A DNA stretch of 64,000 nucleotides from Sporolactobacillus nakayamae (lineage in GTDB: Bacteria > Bacillota > Bacilli > Bacillales > Sporolactobacillaceae), in assembly GCF_900113325.1 (NCBI RefSeq), contig NZ_FOOY01000006.1, forward strand, positions 113,399 to 177,398, read 5' to 3'. The notes beneath the pieces were generated by a model. That model saw nothing but the letters and a program-made list of their open reading frames with translations, ran no database searches and was not told the DNA's origin. This document shows, one piece after another, positions 21,098-29,483 of this stretch. The stretch's first letter is position 1. Each line of letters opens with the position of its first letter. The position numbers were made by a program, and so were the translations under genes.

Positions 21098-22075
21098 ATG
21101 AAAGCGATTGTTGCTACTGGACAGTTTCTAGGAAAATATTTCTCATTATTCGTTTTGGCAGCAGCTGCTGTAGGCTATTTCCAACCAAGCCTCATCACAT
21201 GGGTCCTTCCCTACATCAACTATTTACTCGGAATTATCATGTTCGGCATGGGAATGACATTGAAAAAAACAGATTTCGCCGATGTGTTCAAACGACCGAA
21301 GGATGTCATTGTCGGCGTCTGCGCGCACTATTTGATCATGCCGCTCGTCGCCTTTGTCCTCTGCTATGCATTTAGACTTCCTCCGGCTGTCGCCGTCGGT
21401 GTTATTCTCGTCGGCTGCTGCCCGAGCGGTACCGCTTCAAACGTTATGTGTTTTCTCGCAAAAGGAGATGTCGCACTTGGCGTTTCCGTTGGTGCCGTGT
21501 CGACTTTAATCGCCCCGGTTATGCTGCCATTGATGCTTTGGCTGCTCGCCGGACACTGGGTTAAGATTCCGACTGCCTCTCTTTTTGTCAGTGTTGTCGA
21601 AATTGTTATTGTACCAATTGTTCTTGGCGTTCTTGTGAACACCTTCTTCGGTAAGAAAGTGCACAAGGTCACCCAAGCCCTGCCGCTCGTGTCCACCGTT
21701 GCAATTATCCTCATCGCCGGCGGTGTAGTTGCCGCTTCAAACAAGAATGGCGATTTGTTAACGGCAAGCACACTGATCATTATACCGGTCGTTATGCTGC
21801 ATAATCTGCTCGGCTATGCACTCGGATTCCTTTTCAGCCGCCTGCTCGGCATGAATCATCCGAAAAGCCGTGCCATCACTTTCGAAGTCGGCATGCAGAA
21901 TTCAGCACTCGGTGTCGCGCTCGCCATGGCATTTTTCTCGCCCATGGCTGCGATACCTGCGACGCTGTTCAGCATCTGGCACAACATGTCCGGGTCGCTG
22001 CTTGCCTCGTTTTGGGCGAGCAAGCAAAAATCCGAAACAAAAATGCCGAATGCCGAAGCAGTTACAACACAGTAA
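21098..22075 (+). CDS. Bile acid:sodium symporter (BASS) family transporter, ilvD-linked
   Basis: 326 residues from ATG 21098; an ATG at 21086 abuts the SD and is less likely. About nine to ten membrane helices. MFGMGMTLKKTDF, VGCCPSGTASNVMCFLAKGDVALGVS and FEVGMQNSALGVALA are the conserved BASS motifs, the last two forming the crossover helices that bind sodium and substrate. Bacterial and plant members carry pyruvate, ketopantoate and other 2-keto acids. Since it follows ilvD in the same attenuated unit, a branched-chain 2-keto acid or ketopantoate substrate is inferred. Confidence 0.88.
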   Translation: MKAIVATGQFLGKYFSLFVLAAAAVGYFQPSLITWVLPYINYLLGIIMFGMGMTLKKTDFADVFKRPKDVIVGVCAHYLIMPLVAFVLCYAFRLPPAVAVGVILVGCCPSGTASNVMCFLAKGDVALGVSVGAVSTLIAPVMLPLMLWLLAGHWVKIPTASLFVSVVEIVIVPIVLGVLVNTFFGKKVHKVTQALPLVSTVAIILIAGGVVAASNKNGDLLTASTLIIIPVVMLHNLLGYALGFLFSRLLGMNHPKSRAITFEVGMQNSALGVALAMAFFSPMAAIPATLFSIWHNMSGSLLASFWASKQKSETKMPNAEAVTTQ

Positions 22076-22161
22076 ACAGTTGCTTCTAAACAATTAAATC
22101 AGCAACTACGGATTGTCTTTGTCCGGCTGAAAATCATGCATTCAGAAGATGCAGAATTGCG

Positions 22162-22190
22162 TTGACTTTATTAATCGCGGATGTTATAGT
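22162..22190 (+). promoter_or_regulatory. Promoter of the second attenuated BASS unit
   Basis: TTGACT (22162-22167), 17-base spacer, TATAGT (22185-22190), about 40 bases before the second leader peptide. Confidence 0.8.
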
Positions 22191-22229
22191 AACGAAACCA
22201 AATTTATTCTGCAAGGAGTTTTCATTGTT

Positions 22230-22274
22230 ATGTACCTATTCAGCGCGCGAGTCAATGTCATCTTGATCAGCTAG
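22230..22274 (+). CDS. Leader peptide of the second BASS unit, MYLFSARVNVILIS
   Basis: A 14-codon frame, MYLFSARVNVILIS, with AAGGAG upstream. Seven residues near the end (VNVILI) include two Val, two Ile and one Leu. The stop codon is at once followed by AGGACC, the start of the same post-stop stem as in the ilvD leader. Length, codon content, position and downstream structure match the first leader although the peptide sequence differs, which is the pattern of conserved attenuation. Confidence 0.78.
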   Translation: MYLFSARVNVILIS

Positions 22275-22380
22275 GACCTAAGGCATCCGTTAAATAAATA
22301 ACGTTTGTCCGGGTCCTCATTGACATGAATGGGACCTGGAAAAGCGCCCGTTCACACAACTGCGAACGGGCGCTTTTTCT
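22250..22380 (+). promoter_or_regulatory. Branched-chain amino acid attenuator upstream of the second BASS gene
   Basis: Segment 1 GTCAATG (22251-22257, inside the leader peptide) pairs with CATTGAC (22319-22325). Adjacent GAATGGG (22327-22333) can pair with CCCGTTC (22346-22352). That arm otherwise forms the terminator stem AAAGCGCCCGTTC / GAACGGGCGCTTTTT. AGGACC after the stop codon pairs with GGTCCT, and CCGGGTCC may alternatively pair with GGACCTGG. TGTCCGGGTCCTC is identical to the ilvD leader core. Confidence 0.78.
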
Positions 22381-22492
22381 AGTTTCTAAGAAAGGAGTGC
22401 CTGTGTGAATGAATTTGGAGAAAACAAGCAATCCTTGGTATGAAAGAAGTTAACAACTACAGGATAGATGAAAACAGAAGGGAAGAATTTTC

Positions 22493-23464
22493 ATGAAGCA
22501 TATCATCACGATCGGGCGCTATTTAAACGCTCACTTTGTATGGTTTGTTCTCGCTGCCGCTGCCATTGCCTATTTTCGCCCAAATCTTGCCACATGGGTC
22601 GTTCCTTATGTTCCCTACTTACTCGGCATCGTCATGTTCGGAATGGGTATGACGCTTAAACGTTCGGATTTTTCCGGCGTGTTCAAATCGCCGAAAGAAG
22701 TCACCTTGGGGGTCATCGCCCACTACCTGATTATGCCGCTGCTCTCTGTAGCCATCTGCGCGCTCTTCCAACTGCCCGACGCAATAGCGGCCGGCGTTAT
22801 TCTTATTGGGTGTTGTCCAAGCGGAACGGCAGCTAACGTGATGTGTTATCTTGCAAAAGGCGATGTTGCGCTTGGCGTTTCGATCGGCACAATTACAACA
22901 TTCCTCGCACCTGTCCTACTACCGGTACTGCTGCTCCTATTTGCCGGTCATTGGGTGCATATCCCGACACTGTCATTATTTATAAATATTTTTCAAGTTG
23001 TTGTGCTGCCGGTGTTTCTCGGATTGCTTATCAATACGTTTTTGGGCACCAAGGTCAGAAAGGCAACTTCCGCACTTCCACTCGTCTCAACCGCGTCAAT
23101 CCTGCTCATCATTAGCGGTGTGGTTGCCGCAAACAGCGCAAATCTGTTCGCAACGGACATGCTCGTTCTGATTCCCATTGTCATGCTCATTAATGTGCTC
23201 GGATCGGTACTCGCCTTCTTTATCAGTAAACTGTTTGGCGTGAGTCATGTGAAAAGCAGGGCAATCACCTTTGAGGTCGCCACACAGAACTCCGCGCTTG
23301 GGCTGTCTCTTGCGCTGCTCTTTTTCTCGCCGGCAGCCGCTATACCCGGCACGCTGTTCAGCGTCTGGCAAAACATTTCCGGACCGATACTTGCCTCCCA
23401 TTGGGCGAAAAAAGAGATGGATGAAGCTCCATTGAAACCTGACCAGGCACCTGACCCGGTTTGA
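22493..23464 (+). CDS. Bile acid:sodium symporter (BASS) family transporter, second copy
   Basis: 323 residues, a close paralogue of the ilvD-linked copy: MFGMGMTLKRSDF, IGCCPSGTAANVMCYLAKGDVALGVS and FEVATQNSALGLSLA. GAAGGGAAG precedes ATG 22493. About nine to ten membrane helices; the C-terminal tail is charged. It forms its own transcription unit with a separate promoter, leader peptide and attenuator, so it is expected to respond to branched-chain amino acid starvation. Proposed substrate is a 2-keto acid; this is inference from family and regulation. Confidence 0.88.
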   Translation: MKHIITIGRYLNAHFVWFVLAAAAIAYFRPNLATWVVPYVPYLLGIVMFGMGMTLKRSDFSGVFKSPKEVTLGVIAHYLIMPLLSVAICALFQLPDAIAAGVILIGCCPSGTAANVMCYLAKGDVALGVSIGTITTFLAPVLLPVLLLLFAGHWVHIPTLSLFINIFQVVVLPVFLGLLINTFLGTKVRKATSALPLVSTASILLIISGVVAANSANLFATDMLVLIPIVMLINVLGSVLAFFISKLFGVSHVKSRAITFEVATQNSALGLSLALLFFSPAAAIPGTLFSVWQNISGPILASHWAKKEMDEAPLKPDQAPDPV

Positions 23465-23482
23465 ATCATACCAAATTCAGTT

Positions 23483-23528
23483 CAAAACAAAGTCCGTAGG
23501 CTCTAATTAGCCCACGGACTTTGTTTTG
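23483..23528. terminator. Bidirectional terminator between the BASS gene and the PTS gene
   Basis: AAAACAAAGTCCGT / ACGGACTTTGTTTT with inner GGCT/AGCC, lying between converging genes. Confidence 0.85.
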
Positions 23529-23538
23529 ATTTTATCCA

Positions 23539-25515
23539 TTATTTTTTGTACGTTTGAATCAACACGGAATCTGCAGAAGCACTTGCGTTAACATGTGGAA
23601 CAACGGCCTCATAATCATTCGTATTTGTGACGATGACCATCGTCGTTGTATCATACCCGGCTTCCTTGATCTTGTCCGGTTCAAAGAGTGTTAAGATGTC
23701 GCCTTTCTTCACCTTCGCGCCGGCTTCAACTTTCGGATCAAAATAGTGGCCCTTTAGTTCAACCGTATTGATTCCAATGTGAATCAATATCTCCACCCCT
23801 GATTCAGCTTTAATTCCATACGCATGTCCCGTTGGAAACGCAACCGTGAGTTCCCCATCAACAGGAGAAACGCAGGTGCCAATCGATGGAATGACGGCAG
23901 CACCATTTCCCATCGCTCCGGAGCTGAAGACCGGATCGTTAACCGTCGATAAAGGCACAGACTTGCCTTCAATCGGGCTGACTACCGTGTCCGTCAAAGT
24001 CAAATTCGTTGTATCTATTTCGGTTTCGGCCGATTCAACAGCAGACGCGGCTTCGTCAACATGGTCTAACCCGAGCTTGGCTGTTTTCTTTTCGGTGATG
24101 CTCTTCTTCCCTGAAGTCACTTTTGCAAACAATTTCTCCGTATTGCTTTCGTTAAATCCAAAAATAAGAACAAGCAGGAATGAACTGAGCAAGGCAACAA
24201 AAAAACCGATAAATGCCCACACAATACTCGAATTTTTACCGATGAAAAGCGGCATTTCAAAAATATTCATAATCGGCGTGTAACTGAAACATTTCACACC
24301 CGCCGCGCTAACAACAGCCCCGCCTAGCGCTCCGCCGACAATTCCGAAAATAAATCCTTTTTTATATTTTAAGTTGATCCCGTAAATAGCCGGTTCGGTA
24401 ATACCGAAAAATCCGCTGATGGCAGCTGAAATCGCAATTTCTTTGTTTTTCAGCTTCTTTGCTTTAAAAATGGATCCGAATACCGCACCAAATTGTCCGG
24501 CAACGGCAACCATCATGACTGCAAGCAATGTGTCGTAACCATATGTTTGTATATTAATCAGTGAGATTGGCAAAATGCCCCAATGCAAGCCGAAAATAAC
24601 AAAGATCTGGAAGGTCGCGCCAAGAATCCCCCCGGCAATCAACGGACTTAATTCATATAAAAATTTATAGCCGTACGCGAGTCCCGTACCAAGTGCCGTT
24701 CCAAGAGGACCGATAACGAGAAACGTTAGTAGTCCGGCAACAATTAATGTTAGAAAGGGGACAAATACAAGCTGTGTCACGGCCGGCAAATGTTTCTTAA
24801 ACCAACGTTCAATATGACTTTCCAGCCAAATGGCAAGAATGGTCGGAATAACGGCTCCACCGTACGTTTTAAAATCAACAGCATAACCCCATAAATGAGC
24901 GACATCTGGAATTTTAGCGTCCGTGAGCGGATAAATCATCGCAGCTGCAAGCGCAACGGCAATGTACTTGTTCGTATTGAATTTGTCTGCTGCGGTTATC
25001 GCAATGAAGATCGGCAAGAGGGTAAATACGCCGCTGGCTAAAGTATTGAGAATGAGGTAGATCGCCGAACTTTCAGGCAGCCAGTGGAACGTCGCAATAA
25101 GAATAGCGATACCTTTCAGTACACCAACACCTGCCAGCACGGAAATAAATGGTGTGAAAATCCCGGAGATGACAGCAACAAAACGTTCAAACCAGTTTTC
25201 AGACTGAGCTGACTCTTCGACCTCAGATGAAGCTGCAGACGACTTGCTGTCTACTGCACTAAAGCCATATTGCTCCATGATCGCTTCATAAACCGGCACA
25301 ACCTCGTCGCCAATAACAACCTGATATTGGCCGCCGGCGCTGACCGCAGTAAGCACATTCGGTAATTCTTCAAGGACTTCCTTATTAGCCTTGCTTTGAT
25401 CGTTAAGCCTGAAACGCAGCCGCGTCGCGCAATGGATCAATGATTTGACATTTTCCTTGCCCCCGACATTAGTAACAATATCATTCGCTAATTGGCTATA
25501 ATCCTTTTTACCCAT
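23539..25515 (-). CDS. bglP: PTS beta-glucoside-type transporter, EIIBCA
   Basis: 658 residues in the order IIB-IIC-IIA. IIB (1-85) has its phospho-Cys at 29 in IHCATRLRF. IIC (about 105-450) is a multi-helix membrane domain of the glucose superfamily with GITEPAIYGINLKYK. IIA (about 510-658) has the phospho-His in ILIHIGINTVEL. Uptake with phosphorylation of a beta-glucoside such as salicin or arbutin is most likely from the BglP-like layout; sucrose or trehalose types are alternatives. No phospho-beta-glucosidase or LicT-like regulator is adjacent. The promoter carries a cre-like site. AGGAGG precedes ATG 25515. Confidence 0.88.
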   Translation of the reverse strand: MGKKDYSQLANDIVTNVGGKENVKSLIHCATRLRFRLNDQSKANKEVLEELPNVLTAVSAGGQYQVVIGDEVVPVYEAIMEQYGFSAVDSKSSAASSEVEESAQSENWFERFVAVISGIFTPFISVLAGVGVLKGIAILIATFHWLPESSAIYLILNTLASGVFTLLPIFIAITAADKFNTNKYIAVALAAAMIYPLTDAKIPDVAHLWGYAVDFKTYGGAVIPTILAIWLESHIERWFKKHLPAVTQLVFVPFLTLIVAGLLTFLVIGPLGTALGTGLAYGYKFLYELSPLIAGGILGATFQIFVIFGLHWGILPISLINIQTYGYDTLLAVMMVAVAGQFGAVFGSIFKAKKLKNKEIAISAAISGFFGITEPAIYGINLKYKKGFIFGIVGGALGGAVVSAAGVKCFSYTPIMNIFEMPLFIGKNSSIVWAFIGFFVALLSSFLLVLIFGFNESNTEKLFAKVTSGKKSITEKKTAKLGLDHVDEAASAVESAETEIDTTNLTLTDTVVSPIEGKSVPLSTVNDPVFSSGAMGNGAAVIPSIGTCVSPVDGELTVAFPTGHAYGIKAESGVEILIHIGINTVELKGHYFDPKVEAGAKVKKGDILTLFEPDKIKEAGYDTTTMVIVTNTNDYEAVVPHVNASASADSVLIQTYKK

Positions 25516-25690
25516 TCAATAACCTCCTATTAACCGTTTTCACTAATGAACGACGATAAACGATTCGCTCAAATCAAAAATTGTTTTTTTTGAAACAAAT
25601 TGCTTGTATCTTTTTTTCCAATAATAAAGGAGGTCATCAATCCACTATAGACTGTGTTAATCTGTTGACTATTACTTATTGAGCGAATTT

Positions 25691-25719
25691 AGTGTAAAAT
25701 AAAAACGCTTTCTTGTCAA
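25691..25719 (-). promoter_or_regulatory. PTS gene promoter with overlapping cre-like site
   Basis: Minus strand TTGACA (25719-25714), 17-base spacer, TACACT (25696-25691). The spacer holds GAAAGCGTTTTTAT, close to the catabolite-responsive element bound by CcpA. The leader between promoter and gene also has a spaced inverted repeat, ATTCGCTCAA (near 25685) and TTGAGCGAAT (near 25568). No LicT/SacY-type antiterminator hairpin was found. Confidence 0.7.
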
Positions 25720-25796
25720 ATTAGTTTTCATGAAATTATATTTTATATCAGCCTATTTTTCACACATCGATAAACTGAAATTTTTAACTAAGAAAA

Positions 25797-26010
25797 ACCG
25801 GGTATAAAACGCCCGGTCCTTTATCACCAGCCATGTGTCATGGGTTCGTGTCTTTTCGGTACTGAATCGGCGCTTCGGTTGCTCGCTTGCCGCGGGCAGT
25901 CCAGGAGCCTCCCCAGACAGGCTGTAATCTGCGGGGTCTCCTTTGGCCTGCGCTCCCGCAGGCGCCCTCGCACCTCCGCTCTGATTCTCAGCTAAGACAC
26001 TGATGACTTT
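25797..26010. repeat. Interspersed GC-rich intergenic repeat (module R2), copy 1
   Basis: Starts with the small hairpin CCGGGTATAAAACGCCCGG and includes TCGCTTGCCGCGGGC, TCTGCGGGGTCTC and GCTCCCGCAGGCGCCCTCGC. A second, diverged copy is at 33070-33285. It resembles the CCGCGGG/CCCGCAGG intergenic repeats common in Bacillaceae. The open frame through it is not coding. Confidence 0.75.
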
Positions 26011-26087
26011 CGCTAAATGCGGTTTTGAATCATCAAGCTTGTCTTGAACAAACAGTTCTAGTTCATGAATCATTTTGATCCTTGATT

Positions 26088-26300
26088 AAGTAACGTGGCC
26101 GGAATAAAATAAGCGGAGATTTTCCGGTTATTTGCATCATGGCGCTTGTTTCACAGGTACATAAGGGTAATTTTTCCGCTTATGCACAGAAAAACCCATC
26201 ATTTTCACGTTTTTCGATTCGATAAGCGGAATTTCTCCGTCTATTTAAGCGATTTTTTCATGCATTTTCTAATTAAGCGGAATTTTTCCGCTTAATTATC
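26088..26300. repeat. Four-palindrome intergenic repeat (module R1), copy 1
   Basis: About 210 bases containing four imperfect 20-base palindromes of the form AAGCGGAAATTTTTCCGCTT at 26111, 26163, 26224 and 26275. Other copies: 32833-33060 (inverted), 47030-47235 and 51941-52135. Flanks such as AATCATCAAGCTTGTCTTG are shared with some copies. Confidence 0.85.
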
Positions 26301-26487
26301 AGATTAGGCGCTTCCCTGATCGCCCAACCAAATCTTATTACCTTATCGTCTACCAGCAAGGCAAAACGATAAACTTTCTTAAACCGCAAACCAAAATTTG
26401 TGCTTTGACCTCTGCTCCCAGACATGTAGGCGCTTATAACGCTCGCTCTCCTCTGGATTCCTGATCCTTTGCTTTCCATTGGATTTT

Positions 26488-26528
26488 TTTAAAAAAATAG
26501 GCAGAGTGACTCTTTTCTCTCTGCCTAT
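26488..26528 (-). terminator. Terminator of the GNAT gene
   Basis: ATAGGCAGAG / CTCTGCCTAT stem followed on the minus strand by seven T residues. Confidence 0.85.
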
Positions 26529-26540
26529 CTCATCCTTTTA

Positions 26541-27332
26541 TTAATAGTTAACCATCATCCATTTTTCTATTGGCACAAAACCTAATTTTTCATAGATACG
26601 CCCGGCAGACGGGTTGTCGTAAAATAAACACGGCTGTTTATGTTCTGCAGTAAGTGCACCGATCGTTTTGATCAGACAGCTTGTGGCAAAGCCTTGATGT
26701 TCGTACTCCTTTTTTGTACAGACACCAACGATCATCGCGGCACCTGCTGTCTCGGCCGCCGTTGAGACACTGCTGACCAGTTCATTATTTCTTTCAATAT
26801 AATAAGTTCGTGAACTACCCTTGTCCATATTCTTCTGCAGCATTGATGGGGTTTCGGTATAATTAGTAAATATCGAATTTCGCAGCGCGACGACTTTCTC
26901 CGCTTCTTCCGGGAAAAGCATCTTCACATCTTTGCGAATAAGCGTCTGATCAATCGGAAGCCGGGTATCCCGTTTCGCATAGTGGCACAACTGTTTTTTT
27001 AAAATCGGCACATCGATATGCGGAATAATCTTTTCCACCAAATTCTGCAGTCCGGAAAAATGCTTCAATTGACCGCTCTCCAGCATCACTTTTGCCCACG
27101 TATGACCATCCAGAAGGTCGGGATCGCGCGCATAAGGGATGAAATTGCCTAAATAACGGAGCAAAATACTAAGCAGCTCACCTTGTTCATTAAAATCCCC
27201 CCACAAAGTGATCGTATCGCCTTCCATACCAAAAGCTTCAATATCTCCTAGAATAAATAGGTTTTCTGCCGGCCGGTCACTGGCAAATGTAAGGACTAGA
27301 TCTCTGTCTTTTTTTGTGAGCATCCGAATCAT
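26541..27332 (-). CDS. GNAT family N-acetyltransferase
   Basis: 263 residues with AGAGGGG before ATG 27332. The C-terminal half is a GNAT domain: AAMIVGVCTKKEYEHQGFAT contains the acetyl-CoA pyrophosphate loop (Q/R-x-x-G-x-A type, here HQGFAT), and FYDNPSAGRIYEKLGFVPIE is the usual end of the fold. The N-terminal half (about 1-125) is less conserved. It transfers an acyl group from CoA to an unknown amine. It is a single-gene unit with its own terminator, isolated between repeats and the que operon. Confidence 0.82.
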   Translation of the reverse strand: MIRMLTKKDRDLVLTFASDRPAENLFILGDIEAFGMEGDTITLWGDFNEQGELLSILLRYLGNFIPYARDPDLLDGHTWAKVMLESGQLKHFSGLQNLVEKIIPHIDVPILKKQLCHYAKRDTRLPIDQTLIRKDVKMLFPEEAEKVVALRNSIFTNYTETPSMLQKNMDKGSSRTYYIERNNELVSSVSTAAETAGAAMIVGVCTKKEYEHQGFATSCLIKTIGALTAEHKQPCLFYDNPSAGRIYEKLGFVPIEKWMMVNY

Positions 27333-27532
27333 ATGCGCGAGCCCCTCTCTGTTCTCAATTTTCTAGATGAAAGATACAACACGATTCCAAGGATTACTTA
27401 TGTCAACGATTATACGAAACCGCTGTCTGGATTAATGTTTGATTTACATTTTAGTTCATTTACAAGTGATTCGTTGTGATTGGCCGCACACTTGAAATAA
27501 GGTGTGTCATTTCGGTGCGATCAGGCCTGTTC

Positions 27533-27568
27533 ATGAAAAAAAAGAGCAGAATCCGCTTCTGCTCTTCG
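27533..27568 (-). terminator. Terminator of the que operon
   Basis: GAAGAGCAGAA / TTCTGCTCTT stem followed on the minus strand by eight T residues, just after queC. Confidence 0.9.
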
Positions 27569-27582
27569 CCTTTTATTTTTAG

Positions 27583-28272
27583 TTAGTTCGTCCAGTCAAC
27601 TGTAATCTGATAGGGAATCGGATCAACCAATCCAGCTTCTTTAAAACCCTTGATCCGCAAGCGGCAGCTATCGCATGTCCCACACGCTTTCTCCCCGCCA
27701 TTGTAACAAGAGGTGGTCAATTGATAAGGTGCACTAAGCTTCATGCCTAAGCGAACAGTGTCTGCTTTAGTCAAGTGCATCAATGGCGTTTTAATCGTCA
27801 AGTGATGGGCACTGACACCGGTTTTTGTCGCCAAATTAATCGTCTGATTCATACTTCGGATAAATTCAGGCCGACAATCCGGATAGCCACTGTAGTCAAC
27901 AGAGGATACACCGGTAAAAATCGTGTCCGCACCGATAACCTCTGCGTATGCCGTCGCAAGCGAGAGAAAAATCATATTTCGCGCAGGAACATAGGTCACC
28001 GGTATCCCCTTTTCCGTACCGTCCTCAGGAACACGGATTGAAGCATCGGTCAACGCGCTTCCGCCGAGCTGTCTAAAAAAATCGAGATCTACAATACGAT
28101 GTTCCTTCACCTCGTAGAACGCGGCAATTTTCTTCGCCTGCTCGACTTCGCGCTGATGACGCTGACCATAACAGAACGTGATCGGGCAGAGTTCATAGCC
28201 TACATTATTGGCAATGCTCATACAAGTTGTGCTGTCGAGTCCGCCGCTGAGTACAATAACTGCTTTTTTCAC
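27583..28272 (-). CDS. queC: 7-cyano-7-deazaguanine synthase
   Basis: 229 residues. The N-terminal PP-loop SGGLDSTT binds ATP, and the C-terminal zinc site CYNGGEKACGTCDSC has the conserved Cys set. QueC converts 7-carboxy-7-deazaguanine to preQ0 in queuosine synthesis. It is the third gene of the operon queT-queF-queC, 30 bases after queF. queD and queE are not in this window. Control by the preQ1-type riboswitch upstream of queT is expected. Confidence 0.95.
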   Translation of the reverse strand: MKKAVIVLSGGLDSTTCMSIANNVGYELCPITFCYGQRHQREVEQAKKIAAFYEVKEHRIVDLDFFRQLGGSALTDASIRVPEDGTEKGIPVTYVPARNMIFLSLATAYAEVIGADTIFTGVSSVDYSGYPDCRPEFIRSMNQTINLATKTGVSAHHLTIKTPLMHLTKADTVRLGMKLSAPYQLTTSCYNGGEKACGTCDSCRLRIKGFKEAGLVDPIPYQITVDWTN

Positions 28273-28302
28273 AAGTGATCGCTCCTCTATATTAAGCTGT
28301 CC

Positions 28303-28791
28303 TTAGCGATTATCAATAGGTTCCGGATACAGATCATGCTTGCTCAGCCTGTCAAAAGCGACCTGCTCCCAGCGTGTGCCTTTTTTACCGTAGTTGACGT
28401 ACGGATCAATACTGATGCCGCCGCGAGGCAGAAATTTCCCCCAGACTTCTAAGTACTTCGGGTCCATGAGCTGTATCAAATCATTGGCGATGTTATTCAC
28501 ACAATCCTCGTGAAAATCGCCATGGTTGCGGAAGCTGAATAAATAGAGTTTAAGTGATTTGCTCTCAACCATGCGTTCCGCCGGGACATAGCTGATATGC
28601 AGCGTTGCGAAATCCGGCTGATGGGTAATTGGACAAAGGCTCGTAAACTCCGGAAAGTTAAATTTAACGAAATAGTCACGCTCCGGATGCTGATTTTGAA
28701 AGGTCTCCAGCAGGTTCGGATCATAGTCAAACGTGTAGGTTGTCCCTTTATTTCCAAGCAGGGTTAATCCTTCATTTTTTCGATCGCTCAT
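28303..28791 (-). CDS. queF: NADPH-dependent 7-cyano-7-deazaguanine reductase
   Basis: 162 residues from ATG 28791, with AGAGG eight bases upstream; an upstream GTG at 28800 sits too close to the SD. This is the short unimodular QueF of the tunnel-fold (T-fold) superfamily. The catalytic Cys lies in [14 protein letters not shown], the NADPH-binding motif is in [20 protein letters not shown]. It reduces the nitrile of preQ0 to the amine preQ1. Between queT and queC in one operon. Confidence 0.95.
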   Translation of the reverse strand: MSDRKNEGLTLLGNKGTTYTFDYDPNLLETFQNQHPERDYFVKFNFPEFTSLCPITHQPDFATLHISYVPAERMVESKSLKLYLFSFRNHGDFHEDCVNNIANDLIQLMDPKYLEVWGKFLPRGGISIDPYVNYGKKGTRWEQVAFDRLSKHDLYPEPIDNR

Positions 28792-28803
28792 TACAAACAC
28801 CTC

Positions 28804-29475
28804 TCAATCCTGATTTAACACCATTTCGCCCCGAATAGTGTTCCGCACGCGAATCCAATGCACAATCAAATAGATCATCGGTACGCCAATGACCGCATAG
28901 GAAAATTTAAGAACATATTCAGTACCGATCGTTGTCAAAATTGCGCTTACCGGCAGAATACCGGCAAATCCGACAAACATGAACACGGTCGAATCGGCAA
29001 GTTGACTGATGGCCGTACTCGCCAGACTGCGCAGCCAGAGCATCTTGCCCTTTGTACGTTTCTTTAATCCGACAAACAGAGCAATATCGAGTGTTTGCGA
29101 TAGGCTGTACCCGCAAAGCGAAGCAGCAACGATACGCGGCATCGCGCCAAGCGTTCCGGCAAAAGCCTCCTGCCCCTTCCAAAATGGCGCGGCAGGTAAA
29201 TGAATCGCCGCTTGAAGCAGCAGGGTAAACAGAACATTGGCGAGCAGACCGATCCATACGATCTTTTGGGCGACCGGTTTGCCCCAGCATTCCGTAATAC
29301 TGTCGAGTACAAGAAAAGTGAGCGGATAAATGATAATGCCCGACGTCATGGAGTAGCCGCCGATGGAGAAAAGCTTTGACGCGACTAAGTTCGCGGCAAT
29401 GAGGCAGGTCATAAAGACCATTGATAAGATAATGAGTTTGAAAGGAATGTTCACTTTCAATTGCTGTTGATCCAT
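28804..29475 (-). CDS. Queuosine precursor transporter, YhhQ/DUF165 family
   Basis: 223 residues, about six membrane helices. VASKLFSIGGYSMTSGIIIYPLTFLVLDSITECWGK contains the DUF165 hallmark (T/S-x-x-x-x-E-C-W-G-K). YhhQ-type proteins import preQ0/preQ1. It is the first gene of the que operon, placed directly behind the riboswitch, whose tail overlaps its SD (GGGAG). The next gene, queF, begins about 12 bases later. Both salvage and synthesis are thus under one switch. Confidence 0.9.
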   Translation of the reverse strand: MDQQQLKVNIPFKLIILSMVFMTCLIAANLVASKLFSIGGYSMTSGIIIYPLTFLVLDSITECWGKPVAQKIVWIGLLANVLFTLLLQAAIHLPAAPFWKGQEAFAGTLGAMPRIVAASLCGYSLSQTLDIALFVGLKKRTKGKMLWLRSLASTAISQLADSTVFMFVGFAGILPVSAILTTIGTEYVLKFSYAVIGVPMIYLIVHWIRVRNTIRGEMVLNQD

Positions 29476-29483
29476 TTCTGATC

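Noticed and set aside
25520..25690. LicT/SacY-type RNA antiterminator (RAT) before the PTS gene
   Set aside because: No GGATTGT...GGCAAAACC-type hairpin and no terminator in the leader.
25753..26073. Open frame of about 106 codons on the minus strand
   Set aside because: It lies wholly within interspersed repeats R2/R1, has no SD, and similar frames break in the other copies.
26273..26479. Minus-strand frame of 68 codons
   Set aside because: No SD, overlaps the R1 repeat end, no recognisable domain.
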